Assembly (NCBI GenBank): GCA_002698965.1
Contig: PAAT01000171.1
Coordinates: 53,717 to 104,262 of the forward strand
Direction: 5' to 3'
Length of the DNA: 50,546 nt
Origin: Rhodopirellula sp.
Lineage (GTDB): Bacteria; Planctomycetota; Planctomycetia; Pirellulales; Pirellulaceae
The notes beneath the pieces are model-generated. The model did no database searches, was not told where the DNA came from, and saw only the letters and a program-made list of their open reading frames with translations. This document shows, one piece after another, positions 15,709 to 24,495 of the stretch. Each line of letters opens with the position of its first letter. The stretch's first letter is position 1. The position numbers were made by a program, and so were the translations under genes.

Positions 15709-17214
15709 TTATGAAGTCTGCGACGGTGAGCGTTTTGCCGTGATTTCCACCGCTTTGAGTAGCCCTCTCGCTTTATTCAGTGTTTCCTGATACTCCATTT
15801 TCGGCTGACTATCTGCAACAATACCTGCTCCGGCCTGCACATAAAGCTTGTCATCTTTAATGACAAAGGTTCGAAGTGCGATACAGGTGTCCATGTTTCC
15901 GACATAATCAATGTATCCTACGGCTCCTGCATAAGGACCACGGCGATGGCGTTCTAATTCATCAATGACTTCCATCGCTCGAACTTTAGGCGCTCCGGAA
16001 ACCGTACCTGCTGGCAAACAGGCTGCCAATGCGTCGAATGCATCCTTATCGTCACGTAGCTGCCCGGTGACATTCGATGTAATGTGCATGACATGGCTAT
16101 AACGCTCGATAACCATCACGTCGGACAATTCGACGGTACGATACTCAGCGATACGTCCGACATCGTTACGGCCAAGGTCAACCAGCATGACATGTTCGGC
16201 GCGTTCTTTAGGATCTGCCAGTAGTTCGTCGGCTAGTTGTTGATCTTCTTCTTCGGTGGTTCCACGCGGTCGAGTACCTGCCAGTGGTCGTACAGTCACT
16301 TTTCCATCAACGACCCGGCACATAATTTCCGGAGAGCTTCCGACGAGTGTTACATTATCCGTACGGAGAAAGAACATGAACGGGCTGGGATTTACCACTC
16401 GTAGTGACCGATATAGTTCCAGCGGATCAACATGGAGTTCCATCTCGAGTCGCTGGCTGATGACGACCTGGAAGATGTCTCCGGCCCGAATGTAATCGAC
16501 ACATTTGTTCACGGCTTCTTCAAATTCCCGTGGTTCGAAATTTGACGTATAATTTAGCGTTTCAGTGCCACCGAAAGTGCTAATGTCCGCCATGGCAAGT
16601 TGAGTCGGAGCGGCGAGTTGCGATACCAACTGGTCTACACGGGTAAGTGCCTCGTCATAGGCCTTTCGGGTGTTGCCATTATGTTTATCGAGTCGAGCCA
16701 TGACGATAACAAACATGGTTTTGTTGACATTGTCGAAGACGACAAGGGAATCATAGAAACCGAAGGTCAGGTCCGGAATTTGTCGGTCGTTTTCAGGTGG
16801 ATTCGGAAGGTTTTCAACGTAGCGTATTACATCGTATCCGGCATATCCGATGGCCCCCCCGTTAAATGGAGGAAGTTCTTCAAGTTGAGGAGCTTTGAAG
16901 GAATCGACTAACTGTCGCAAATCATCAAGCGGGTTGTCAGATTGATGGCTTTTGGTTTGACCATCGCGTGTTAAAGTGACATCATTCCCACAAGCTTTGA
17001 TGACCATAAAAGGATTCGTGGCAAGAATACTATGGCGTCCAACTTTTTCCCCGCCGATAACACTTTCAAACAGGCAGGCATCCTTTCCGTCATCCAACTT
17101 TTGGAATGCCGAGACAGGGGTTAGGCCATCGCTGAGCATCCGGCGGTAGACGGGTACTAGATCATGGTCCTTGGCAAGATTAGTAAAAGCTTCGAAGTTT
17201 GGCGAATGTGACAT
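15709..17214 (-). CDS. trpE: Anthranilate synthase component I
   Basis: Converts chorismate to anthranilate with ammonia or glutamine-derived nitrogen; first committed step of tryptophan synthesis. 501 residues. Chorismate-binding motifs are all present: [33 protein letters not shown] and the [18 protein letters not shown] segment. The N-terminal regulatory half contains [18 protein letters not shown], the region that holds the tryptophan-feedback LLES-type motif (here LFES). It stands apart from trpBA, which are 6 kb away on the same strand, so the pathway is split. Divergent from mcsA across 241 bases. No trp attenuator-like leader was seen upstream. Confidence 0.96.
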   Translation of the reverse strand: MSHSPNFEAFTNLAKDHDLVPVYRRMLSDGLTPVSAFQKLDDGKDACLFESVIGGEKVGRHSILATNPFMVIKACGNDVTLTRDGQTKSHQSDNPLDDLRQLVDSFKAPQLEELPPFNGGAIGYAGYDVIRYVENLPNPPENDRQIPDLTFGFYDSLVVFDNVNKTMFVIVMARLDKHNGNTRKAYDEALTRVDQLVSQLAAPTQLAMADISTFGGTETLNYTSNFEPREFEEAVNKCVDYIRAGDIFQVVISQRLEMELHVDPLELYRSLRVVNPSPFMFFLRTDNVTLVGSSPEIMCRVVDGKVTVRPLAGTRPRGTTEEEDQQLADELLADPKERAEHVMLVDLGRNDVGRIAEYRTVELSDVMVIERYSHVMHITSNVTGQLRDDKDAFDALAACLPAGTVSGAPKVRAMEVIDELERHRRGPYAGAVGYIDYVGNMDTCIALRTFVIKDDKLYVQAGAGIVADSQPKMEYQETLNKARGLLKAVEITAKRSPSQTS

Positions 17215-17263
17215 GGAATGTAGGTTGAGTTGAACGATATAATTAAGGAGCTGTTGGGCTATC

Positions 17264-17291
17264 TTGACAGGTAATGGCCCATTGATAGAAT
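17264..17291 (+). promoter_or_regulatory. Sigma70-like promoter of mcsA-mcsB
   Basis: TTGACA (17264-17269, perfect -35), 16-base spacer, TAGAAT (17286-17291, five of six to TATAAT). Start of transcription near 17298 leaves a leader of about 158 bases before mcsA. No CtsR-type tandem heptad (GGTCAAA) was noticed nearby, so regulation probably differs from that in Firmicutes. Confidence 0.6.
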
Positions 17292-17455
17292 CCTAACAGT
17301 TATTACCGCATCACGGGAACAGAGACTAACATTTGGCAGCCGATGTTTCTATTTTGAACAGTTTTTTGATTTGCTGAAACTCCCCTGATGACTGATTTAT
17401 ATCAAAATCAAGTTGTCATTGGAGAAGTCGGATTTAACAGCGTGGATAATGCTCA

Positions 17456-17965
17456 ATGAAGTGCCAGCACTGCGAAAAGCCAGCAACCTTTCACATCACT
17501 GAATTGACAGATGGAGTGCCCGAAGAACTGCATCTGTGTGAGGAGCATGCACGGATCTATCTCATGCAGGCGGATGTCAATGAAGAGGATGTGCCTTCCA
17601 TTGCAGGGGCCCTGGCTCAACATCTTAATATCAACGAAGCTGCGGAGCAACTTGCCAAGCTGGACCAGCAGGCATGTCCGCTTTGCGGTATCACATTTTA
17701 TGAGTTTCGCCACGTCGGCCGACTTGGTTGCCCGCATGATTACATCTGTTTTGAAGATGAAATTGACCCAATTGTTTCAAACATCCATTCCGCGACAATG
17801 CACGTTGGTAAGAAACCAAGAGGAGCCGCTGAAGGTACAGATAAGCGAACGGATATAATTCGTTTGCGACGTGAAATGGAACAGGCAATTCAGGTGGAAG
17901 ACTATGAAAAAGCCTCGCAGTTGAGAGACCAAATTATCGGAATTGACAAAGAACAGTCCGGTTAA
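17456..17965 (+). CDS. mcsA: McsA-like zinc-finger protein with UVR motif, activator of the arginine kinase
   Basis: 169 residues. Two metal-binding clusters are visible: C3-x2-C6 with C28 and H31, and C74-x2-C77 with C92 and H94 or C98. The C-terminal helix pair RLRREMEQAIQVEDYEKASQLRDQI (137-160) is a UvrB/UvrC-type motif, as in McsA. In Bacillus, McsA binds and activates McsB, the kinase that tags proteins for ClpCP. The mcsB gene follows directly, with its ribosome site overlapping the mcsA stop, so the pair is translationally coupled. The first 70 residues also carry an acidic linker (QADVNEEDVPSIAGALAQ) longer than expected. Confidence 0.88.
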   Translation: MKCQHCEKPATFHITELTDGVPEELHLCEEHARIYLMQADVNEEDVPSIAGALAQHLNINEAAEQLAKLDQQACPLCGITFYEFRHVGRLGCPHDYICFEDEIDPIVSNIHSATMHVGKKPRGAAEGTDKRTDIIRLRREMEQAIQVEDYEKASQLRDQIIGIDKEQSG

Positions 17966-17981
17966 GAGGTGTATCGTGTTT

Positions 17982-19034
17982 ATGGATGAGTTGGCTGGGA
18001 AAGGTGGCGAGTGGCTGAAAGGCACCGGGCCAGAGTCGGATATTGTGATTAGTTCGCGTATTCGTTTGGCGCGAAACCTGTCTGAATTCCCATTCGTGCG
18101 TAAATGCTCCGATAGTGATAAGTCAGCCATTGAAACCCGTGTGGCTGAATTGATTAATCAGGATTCTAAATGGAGTGATCCTGTTAGTTATTACCGCATC
18201 GATGAAATGAATGATCTCGATCGTCAATTTCTTGTCGAACGACAATTAATTAGTCGTGAGCTTGCAGAAAGCAATGGCGCTCGCAGTGTGCTTATTGATT
18301 CGGATGAGAAATTCAGTGTTATGATCAATGAAGAAGATCATCTCCGAATTCAGGCCGTTCAAAGTGGGCTCGATTTGACAGAGGCCTGGCATCGTGTCAA
18401 TGCGATCGATGATTTTGTAGATTCATGCCTGCACTATGCCTTCCATCCCCGATTTGGTTATCTCACGGCATGCCCAACCAACGTAGGGACGGGGATGCGA
18501 GTCAGCGTTATGCTTCACTTACCTGCCTTGGTGATGACTCAGGAACTGGAAAAGGTTTTCCGTAGTCTGCAAAAGATCAATCTTGCTGTTCGTGGCCTCT
18601 ATGGAGAAGGCTCTGAGGCGATGGGCGATTTTTACCAGATTAGTAATCAGATCACATTAGGCAAGAGTGAAGTTGAACTCGTGCAACAGGTTAACGAAGT
18701 GATTCCTGTCATGATCGAGTACGAACGTAAAGCTCGTGACTTTTTGTTGCGTGAAAGTAGAGATGAATTAAGTGATCGCGTTAGCAGGGCGCATGGCATT
18801 CTTCAAAATGCGAAAACGATTAGCAGTGAAGAAACAATGCATCTGTTGTCGAGTATTCGACTGGGTGTCAATCTAGGATTGATCGAAGTTGACGTACCAA
18901 TGCTCAATCGACTCTTCCTGCAAACCCAGCCGGCCCATTTACAAAAAATGGTTGGAGGTCAACTTGATATTGCGGATCGCAATATTCACCGAGCTCGGTA
19001 TCTAAAAAAATCTTTTAATATTGGCGATAACTAG
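17982..19034 (+). CDS. mcsB: Protein arginine kinase
   Basis: Phosphorylates arginine side chains of target proteins. 350 residues from ATG 17982. GTG 17976 is the alternative and sits at better spacing from AAGAGG (17964-17969). Phosphagen-kinase features: GPESDIVISSRIRLARN (16-32), NEEDHLRIQ with E117-E118, the reactive-cysteine segment ACPTNVGTGMR (C164), and AMGDFYQISNQITLG (213-227). Near the C-terminus R333-N-I-H-R-A338 resembles the RDxxRA phosphoarginine-binding motif of Firmicute McsB, with Asn for Asp. ClpC and CtsR genes are not in this window. The kinase appears complete and active. Confidence 0.95.
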   Translation: MDELAGKGGEWLKGTGPESDIVISSRIRLARNLSEFPFVRKCSDSDKSAIETRVAELINQDSKWSDPVSYYRIDEMNDLDRQFLVERQLISRELAESNGARSVLIDSDEKFSVMINEEDHLRIQAVQSGLDLTEAWHRVNAIDDFVDSCLHYAFHPRFGYLTACPTNVGTGMRVSVMLHLPALVMTQELEKVFRSLQKINLAVRGLYGEGSEAMGDFYQISNQITLGKSEVELVQQVNEVIPVMIEYERKARDFLLRESRDELSDRVSRAHGILQNAKTISSEETMHLLSSIRLGVNLGLIEVDVPMLNRLFLQTQPAHLQKMVGGQLDIADRNIHRARYLKKSFNIGDN

Positions 19035-19061
19035 GATGGCGTTTCTTTAGGCTGACGTTTT

Positions 19062-19646
19062 CTACTCCTGTTGCCAGTCTTCCGGCGTGTCCAGATCAAT
19101 GAGTGGAGTATTGTCGCCGACTTCGAATGTTCGCCCGTAGTAGAGATCCCAGAGGGCATTGATTCCCTGATCGTCGGTAAGTTGGTAGACGCCCGTTACG
19201 AAAGGCCAGGGAAAGAGGGCCGGGTGCCCTTTGGTACCTTCAAAAGAAGGAGCGATGATTGCAGCGGCATCCGGATTGTGCTGTTCAAGTACCTGATCAA
19301 TGAGCCATGGGGAGAGGTAGGGCATGTCAGCTGGAGCCAACAGAAAAGCATCGTTAACACCCATGGGGTAGTGTTCAGCGGTGTATTTGATGCCAGCCAG
19401 TACGGTGTCTTTCATTTGAGCAGGGGGCGGATCAGCAATTGCGACATCCACATCAAATTGAGCTAGGTGTTCCCGAAGATTTGTATTGTCTTCACGCACA
19501 ACGACGATGACTCTTTGCACACCACTGGCTAGCCAGGCAGCAAGCACGTGATTAATTAGTGGTTCTCCTTCAAACGGCTTGAGCAGCTTCGGCTCGCCCA
19601 TACGCCGACTCAATCCAGCAGCCGGGATAATCGCTACAGAATTCAT
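19062..19646 (-). CDS. mocA: MocA-like molybdopterin cytidylyl/nucleotidyltransferase
   Basis: 194 residues, GT-A-type nucleotidyltransferase. The N-terminal loop PAAGLSRRMGEPKLL holds the signature GxSxRMGxxK. LAPADMPYL supplies the metal-binding Asp. In known members CTP is joined to the molybdenum cofactor for enzymes of the aldehyde/CO dehydrogenase type. Its start overlaps the end of xdhC by 4 bases (ATGA), a clear coupling that supports a molybdenum-hydroxylase maturation role. A GTP- or other-NTP-specific relative cannot be excluded. It is the last gene of the minus-strand array that starts at trpB. Confidence 0.85.
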   Translation of the reverse strand: MNSVAIIPAAGLSRRMGEPKLLKPFEGEPLINHVLAAWLASGVQRVIVVVREDNTNLREHLAQFDVDVAIADPPPAQMKDTVLAGIKYTAEHYPMGVNDAFLLAPADMPYLSPWLIDQVLEQHNPDAAAIIAPSFEGTKGHPALFPWPFVTGVYQLTDDQGINALWDLYYGRTFEVGDNTPLIDLDTPEDWQQE

Positions 19647-20719
19647 GTTGGCAACTCAATTCCGGCCGGGCGTCCCGGTATGAAGCCGTCTCGATTACGG
19701 TGTGAAACGAGCTCAGCACAAATACTAACAGCGATTTCAGCGACCGTTTGTGAGCCGATATTAACTCCTAGAGGTGCGTGTACGTTATTGAGAGCTTCCG
19801 CGGAGATACCGGCATCAAGGAGGTCATCGAAGATAAGTTTTATTTTCCGTCTTGATCCGATCAGGCCGACGTAACGAGCGCCACGATCTGCGAGATGATA
19901 GAGTGCTCTCTGGTCATGATTGTGTCCACGAGTGACGATCAGACAGTAAGTGTGAGGAGTGATTCTCAAGGAGGGCAAAACCTGTTCGATATCCCCGGCA
20001 ATACGTTGTTGGATGTGAGGAAATCTTTCAGGCGAAATGATCGATTCACGATCGTCGATTACTGTAACGTCGAATTCCAGATCGACGGCCATATTCGCGA
20101 CGGCCTGACCAACGTGTCCTCCACCGACGATTACGAGTTGACAGCGTTCTAAGGAGGGCAGGAACGCCATCTTTTGGTGATGATAGGCACGTGGCCGTTG
20201 TTCGAGTGTAATCAGATGGTGACTTGCCTGTAGTGGCAGACTTGATTTCTCCGGTCCGAGCGAACTCTGCAAACGGTTCTGGTCATCAAACAGTAGTAAG
20301 GTTGGAATGCCGTCTTCGGCGTCAAGTGAGTATAAAACGACTTCAGTGAATCCGGGAGCAGCTTGTAGTAACTTGCAGAGTTGTACAATATAGCTCCGAC
20401 TTGGCTCGTCTTTAACGGGTTGAATGAGTATCTGCATGCGGCCGCCACAAATCAAACCATCATCCCAGCCATAGTCATGGTCGAGTTGGAATTTGGCGAT
20501 GCGTGATTGGTTGTCCTCGAGATAAGTCAAAGCGGTGCGTTTAACTTCCGCTTCCACACACCCGCCTCCCAGCGTACCGGCTTGCGAGCCGTCCGGGTAA
20601 ATCAGCATTGTCGCGCCAGGCTTTTGTGGAGTGCTTCCGCGAGTTTCCACTAAGCGGCAATAAACGGCTTCTTGCTGAGAGTTAGCAAGGGCTTCGAGTT
20701 GTTGAGAAAGTTCCCGCAT
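19643..20719 (-). CDS. xdhC: XdhC/CoxI family molybdenum-enzyme maturation factor
   Basis: 358 residues. The N-terminal XdhC_CoxI domain contains ETRGSTPQKPGATMLI and GTLGGGCVEAEV. The C-terminal Rossmann domain contains the VIVGGGHVGQAV loop and ends with VAEISVSI-like VAEIAVSICAEL. XdhC binds molybdopterin and helps its sulfuration before insertion into xanthine dehydrogenase or related enzymes. It overlaps mocA by 4 bases and lies 16 bases after the ABM gene. No structural molybdenum hydroxylase gene is visible in the window. Confidence 0.9.
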   Translation of the reverse strand: MRELSQQLEALANSQQEAVYCRLVETRGSTPQKPGATMLIYPDGSQAGTLGGGCVEAEVKRTALTYLEDNQSRIAKFQLDHDYGWDDGLICGGRMQILIQPVKDEPSRSYIVQLCKLLQAAPGFTEVVLYSLDAEDGIPTLLLFDDQNRLQSSLGPEKSSLPLQASHHLITLEQRPRAYHHQKMAFLPSLERCQLVIVGGGHVGQAVANMAVDLEFDVTVIDDRESIISPERFPHIQQRIAGDIEQVLPSLRITPHTYCLIVTRGHNHDQRALYHLADRGARYVGLIGSRRKIKLIFDDLLDAGISAEALNNVHAPLGVNIGSQTVAEIAVSICAELVSHRNRDGFIPGRPAGIELPT

Positions 20720-20735
20720 TGGTCATGATCTGCGT

Positions 20736-21044
20736 TTAGGCCGGCTGGGTAATTCTTAAGTGACCATTTTCGACCATGTCTTTGACACGTTCGCGATAGG
20801 CGTTCATATGGGGTGCTACCAAATGAGCCTTTAGGTCTGCAAGAGTTTCCCATTTTTCCACAATCACGACGACGTTGCCTTCCAGAGGAGCCTGTCGTTC
20901 AATGTCGGTCTCTACGTCGAGGGTTGGTCCGTATTCAAGACATCCCTTTTCGGCTAATACCTCTGGCACGATTCCCTTGAATTCAGCAATAAAGTCGTCT
21001 CGGCGACCAGAGGCAATGGTGATAGTACAAATGACGTGAATCAT
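20736..21044 (-). CDS. Antibiotic-biosynthesis-monooxygenase (ABM/YgiN-like) domain protein
   Basis: 102 residues forming one dimeric ferredoxin-like ABM domain: IHVICTITIASGRRDDFIAE, then CLEYGPTLD, then VVIVEKWETLADLKAHLVAPHM. The last segment with its His is the part typical for quinol monooxygenases such as YgiN. Substrate unknown; quinol or small aromatic oxidation is the usual range. It lies 36 bases behind the arsM-like gene and 16 bases ahead of xdhC, so it is co-transcribed with them. Confidence 0.85.
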   Translation of the reverse strand: MIHVICTITIASGRRDDFIAEFKGIVPEVLAEKGCLEYGPTLDVETDIERQAPLEGNVVVIVEKWETLADLKAHLVAPHMNAYRERVKDMVENGHLRITQPA

Positions 21045-21080
21045 CGTTATTCCTTTTGATTTTAAATAAAGCCTATTCCA

Positions 21081-22193
21081 TTAGCAGCAATCACTGCCGA
21101 TCGAACAGGAATCGGCAATGGGAAGAGCGGAGGTATTTGAGCTTTGGTCGGATTCCATGAACTTTCCTTCATCATTTAGTAAGATCAAGTCGGCTCCGTA
21201 TGGGGCGCATTCATATTCACGCATTTGTCCGCGGGAAATTGTTACGCGTTTTCCACGAGTAAGTGTATTTCCATGGTCATCAACCACTTCTTGCCACGGG
21301 CCTCGGTAGATTACGGACTCACCGGCGTTTGTCTCGTCTTTCAGACCCAGTGGTTTCCAGGCTCGGAGTGTCATACTTCTGAATTCGATACCTTCCACAA
21401 TCTTCCAGGGCTCGGACTGCCGTGCCAGAATCTCGACTTTGCCCAGTCCGGCATTCAAGAATGCTTGAATGAAGTTCCGGTCTTCAAATGCTCCGCTGAT
21501 ACAACCACTCCAAAGTGTGGCATCGTTTTGCATCACAGCAGGAACCGGTTGGTTCGAGACAATATCACTGATGACAGCTCGGCCGCCGGGTTTAAGGACA
21601 CGATACAGTTCGGCAAAGAGTCGGATACGATCATTGGGGTTCACCAGATTAAGGACGCAGTTAGAAACAACAACATCAATACTGTTGTCCGCAATCAAAG
21701 GCTTTGTAAGGCGTAGTTTTTCAGCCTGTTGTTCTGCCTGTAGCCAACTTTTTGAGTCGGTAGCTGGGTGGTTCTGCAGCCAGTTCTCAAATTCCTGCAT
21801 GTCCAGCTTGAGGTCTTGAATCTTACCTTTATGAAAAGTAATGTTATCCCAGCCGATTTTACCGCAGATTTCATTTTGATATTGTCGTGCCAACGCGAGC
21901 ATGTCTTCGTTCATGTCGACACCAGTTACACTGCCATCGGCTCCGACTATCTGTGAGGCGATATAACAGATTTTCCCGCCGCCAGAGCCAAGATCAAGGA
22001 CATGTTCTCCCTGCTGAACCCACTGGGAAGGATCGCCACAACCGTAATCACGATCAATTAGTTCTGCAGGCAGGACTTCCAGCCAGCGGGTATCGTAATC
22101 CACGGGACAACAGAGTGCAGCTTCCGCTTCCTGAGAGGCCTGAGAATATCGTTCGGCGACTGCATCTTCAATGTTTAGCTGGGAGTTGTTCAA
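21081..22193 (-). CDS. arsM: Arsenite methyltransferase-like protein with Cys-rich tail
   Basis: 370 residues from TTG 22193 (AAGGG ten bases upstream). Rossmann SAM-binding motif VLDLGSGGGKICY (65-77). The three cysteines that bind As(III) in ArsM are recognisable: C52 in YGCGDP, C179 in SNCVLNL and C231 in SGCISGA. Extra cysteines are C28-C29 and a C-terminal tail with C363, C369 and C370. A C-terminal domain of about 90 residues (from about 270) is longer than in simple ArsM and recalls the arsenosugar-pathway form. No ArsS-type radical SAM gene or arsR is in the window. It follows trpA by 40 bases. Selenite or another metalloid is an alternative substrate. Confidence 0.8.
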   Translation of the reverse strand: MNNSQLNIEDAVAERYSQASQEAEAALCCPVDYDTRWLEVLPAELIDRDYGCGDPSQWVQQGEHVLDLGSGGGKICYIASQIVGADGSVTGVDMNEDMLALARQYQNEICGKIGWDNITFHKGKIQDLKLDMQEFENWLQNHPATDSKSWLQAEQQAEKLRLTKPLIADNSIDVVVSNCVLNLVNPNDRIRLFAELYRVLKPGGRAVISDIVSNQPVPAVMQNDATLWSGCISGAFEDRNFIQAFLNAGLGKVEILARQSEPWKIVEGIEFRSMTLRAWKPLGLKDETNAGESVIYRGPWQEVVDDHGNTLTRGKRVTISRGQMREYECAPYGADLILLNDEGKFMESDQSSNTSALPIADSCSIGSDCC

Positions 22194-22233
22194 TATTTCG
22201 TTACCCTTCGGAAGAAAGAAAGACTAAGAGTCC

Positions 22234-23037
22234 TTAGGCATTCATGGCAGAGATAAGCTCGTCAACCAGCGTACCAATCTCAGTGAGGACGGTGTCTTCA
22301 CCCTTTTCTTCGACTTCTGCGATCTTACGGACAATCGCAGAGCCAACGATTAGGCCGTCGGCGACAGGGGAGAGCATTTTTACATGTTCGGGTTTACTGA
22401 TACCGAATCCAATACAAATCGGAAGGTCGGTCCTTTCTTTCAACCAGCCTACCTGATCAACAACTTCTGGCGGCAACTCCGTCCGTTCCCCGGTGATCCC
22501 GGTGACGGAAACGAAGTAAAGAAAACCTGTCGAGGTCTCGCAAATCTGTAATGCCCGGTCACGAGAAGTGGTTGGTGTTACCAGTTGGATCAGGCTGAAG
22601 TCTTCGCGTTGGCATATCTCCGAGAAGGCTGCAGATTCTTCCACGAGTAAGTCCGGAACAATTGCTCCGGCAATTCCATCAGCCTTCGCACGCATCACAT
22701 AGTTTTCCAGTCCTTGTCGGTGAATAATACTGTAACTCACCATGGAGACGACCGGAGCAGATAGTTGGGCTGTCCAGGTATTTGCGGCATCAAGGATATT
22801 GGCAAGCTTTTGTTTTTGATCCAGCACACGGGTGTAGCTGGCCTGAATCACTGGACCATCGGCAATTGGATCACTATAAGGGATTCCCAATTCACACAAA
22901 CTGGCACCATGTTCGACGAGTTTTCTTAGTACTTTACCCGTGAATTCCAGATTCGGGTCTCCGGCCGTGACAAACGGCATAAAAGCTTTTTTCCCCTGAC
23001 TACGGAGGGTTTCAAAGGTAGTGTCGATTGCTGACAT
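22234..23037 (-). CDS. trpA: Tryptophan synthase alpha chain
   Basis: Cleaves indole-3-glycerol phosphate to indole, which is channelled to TrpB. 267 residues, TIM barrel. Catalytic Glu is in LCELGIPYSDPIADGPVIQ and the catalytic Asp in the DPIADG part. SVTGITGER and GFGISKPEH are the phosphate-binding loops. Start at ATG 23037, 68 bases after trpB. Confidence 0.96.
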   Translation of the reverse strand: MSAIDTTFETLRSQGKKAFMPFVTAGDPNLEFTGKVLRKLVEHGASLCELGIPYSDPIADGPVIQASYTRVLDQKQKLANILDAANTWTAQLSAPVVSMVSYSIIHRQGLENYVMRAKADGIAGAIVPDLLVEESAAFSEICQREDFSLIQLVTPTTSRDRALQICETSTGFLYFVSVTGITGERTELPPEVVDQVGWLKERTDLPICIGFGISKPEHVKMLSPVADGLIVGSAIVRKIAEVEEKGEDTVLTEIGTLVDELISAMNA

Positions 23038-23105
23038 TTCAGATTTACTGACTGGTATCTAGAGGCTGTTGGGGAATTCAGAATTGGAACGAGAAAGGGC
23101 TCGGT

Positions 23106-24311
23106 TTAGTAACCTTCTTGTTTAAGTCTTGCAATTTCGTTGCTGTCTTTATCTCCGCGTCCGGATAGACAAACAACAATTCGTTTGCCTGGCCCGAGTT
23201 CACGGGCACTTTCCATGGCTTTAGCGATTGCATGAGAGGTTTCCAAGGCAGGTAAGATCCCTTCGGTGCGAGTCAAAGTGTCAAACGCAGCCATTGCCTC
23301 ACCGTCCTGGCAATGGGTGTACTGTACTCGCCCCGTGTCTTTCCAGTAGCTATGTTCTGGCCCAACTCCGGGATAGTCGAGACCGGCTGAGATGGAATGT
23401 ACGTCACAGGTTTGTCCGTCTTCATCCTGCATCACATAGCTATAGCTTCCGTGCAGAATCCCATGTTCACCAAAGGTTAATGGGGAAGCATGGTCACCGG
23501 GATGTTCACTTCGGCCTCCGGCTTCGACCCCCAGAAGTTCGACCTCTGCATCGTCTACAAATGGATAGAACATTCCGGCAGCATTACTACCGCCGCCAAC
23601 GCACGCCACAACTCGATCCGGCAGACTACCAAAGCTATCGAGGCTCTGTTGACGAGCTTCCTGTCCGATCACACTTTGGAAGTCACGGACGATGAGTGGG
23701 AATGGGTGTGGCCCGACAACTGAGCCGATGATGTAATGGGTTGTCTCGACACTACTCATCCAATCACGCATGGCTTCGTTAATGGCATCTCGCAGTGTGC
23801 GTGAACCTGATTCTACAGGTCTCACTTCTGCTCCCAGCAATTTCATGCTGAAGACATTAGGAGACTGACGTCGTACATCTTCGGAACCCATGTAAACAAT
23901 GCATTCAAGCCCAAATCGTGCACAGGCTGTGGCTGTTGCCACGCCGTGCTGGCCCGCACCAGTTTCTGCAATCACACGTTTTTTGCCCATCCGCAAAGTG
24001 AGCAATGCCTGCCCGAGTGTGTTATTGATTTTGTGGGCTCCGGTGTGATTGGTGTCTTCACGTTTTAGCCAGATTTCGGCTCCACCACATTGCTCGGTAA
24101 GTCGCTCGGCAAAATAAAGCGGAGAAGGACGTCCGACAAAGGTATTAAAGAGGTCACTTAGTTGGCTCTGGAACTCCGGATCGTTCTTCGCTTGGTTATA
24201 TTCCTCCGCCAATTCATCTAACGCATGAGTTAGCGTTTCAGGTACGTAGCGTCCACCAAATTCACCGAATCGACCTGACGAATTCGGTACGGCTGAAATA
24301 GGGTCTGACAT
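23106..24311 (-). CDS. trpB: Tryptophan synthase beta chain
   Basis: PLP enzyme that joins indole to serine. 401 residues, TrpB1 type, with N-terminal [13 protein letters not shown]94 in HTGAHKINN forms the Schiff base, and ETGAGQHG and GGGSNAAG are the substrate and PLP-phosphate loops. It heads the series trpB-trpA-arsM-ABM-xdhC-mocA. Its 184-base upstream region has a small GCTGGT/ACCAGC hairpin but no Trp-rich leader peptide. Confidence 0.97.
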   Translation of the reverse strand: MSDPISAVPNSSGRFGEFGGRYVPETLTHALDELAEEYNQAKNDPEFQSQLSDLFNTFVGRPSPLYFAERLTEQCGGAEIWLKREDTNHTGAHKINNTLGQALLTLRMGKKRVIAETGAGQHGVATATACARFGLECIVYMGSEDVRRQSPNVFSMKLLGAEVRPVESGSRTLRDAINEAMRDWMSSVETTHYIIGSVVGPHPFPLIVRDFQSVIGQEARQQSLDSFGSLPDRVVACVGGGSNAAGMFYPFVDDAEVELLGVEAGGRSEHPGDHASPLTFGEHGILHGSYSYVMQDEDGQTCDVHSISAGLDYPGVGPEHSYWKDTGRVQYTHCQDGEAMAAFDTLTRTEGILPALETSHAIAKAMESARELGPGKRIVVCLSGRGDKDSNEIARLKQEGY

Positions 24312-24495
24312 GTTGTTTGAACGTCTCTAAGTTGCTTTAAAGGGATGGTGTTCCGAGTTGCAAAAAGTACTTTCTTTTGGCTGGTAAGAGCTAGACCAGC
24401 GGAGTACGATTCACGCACTTTCTTTAGTTTATCGACTATACTTCTTTACTGTTAGTCCCCGCAGTTGGATTAAAGGCAGTCAAACGTATCTCGCA

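Noticed and set aside
24312..24495. Trp attenuator before trpB
   Set aside because: A short GCTGGT/ACCAGC hairpin exists, but no leader peptide with consecutive Trp codons and no U-tract was found.
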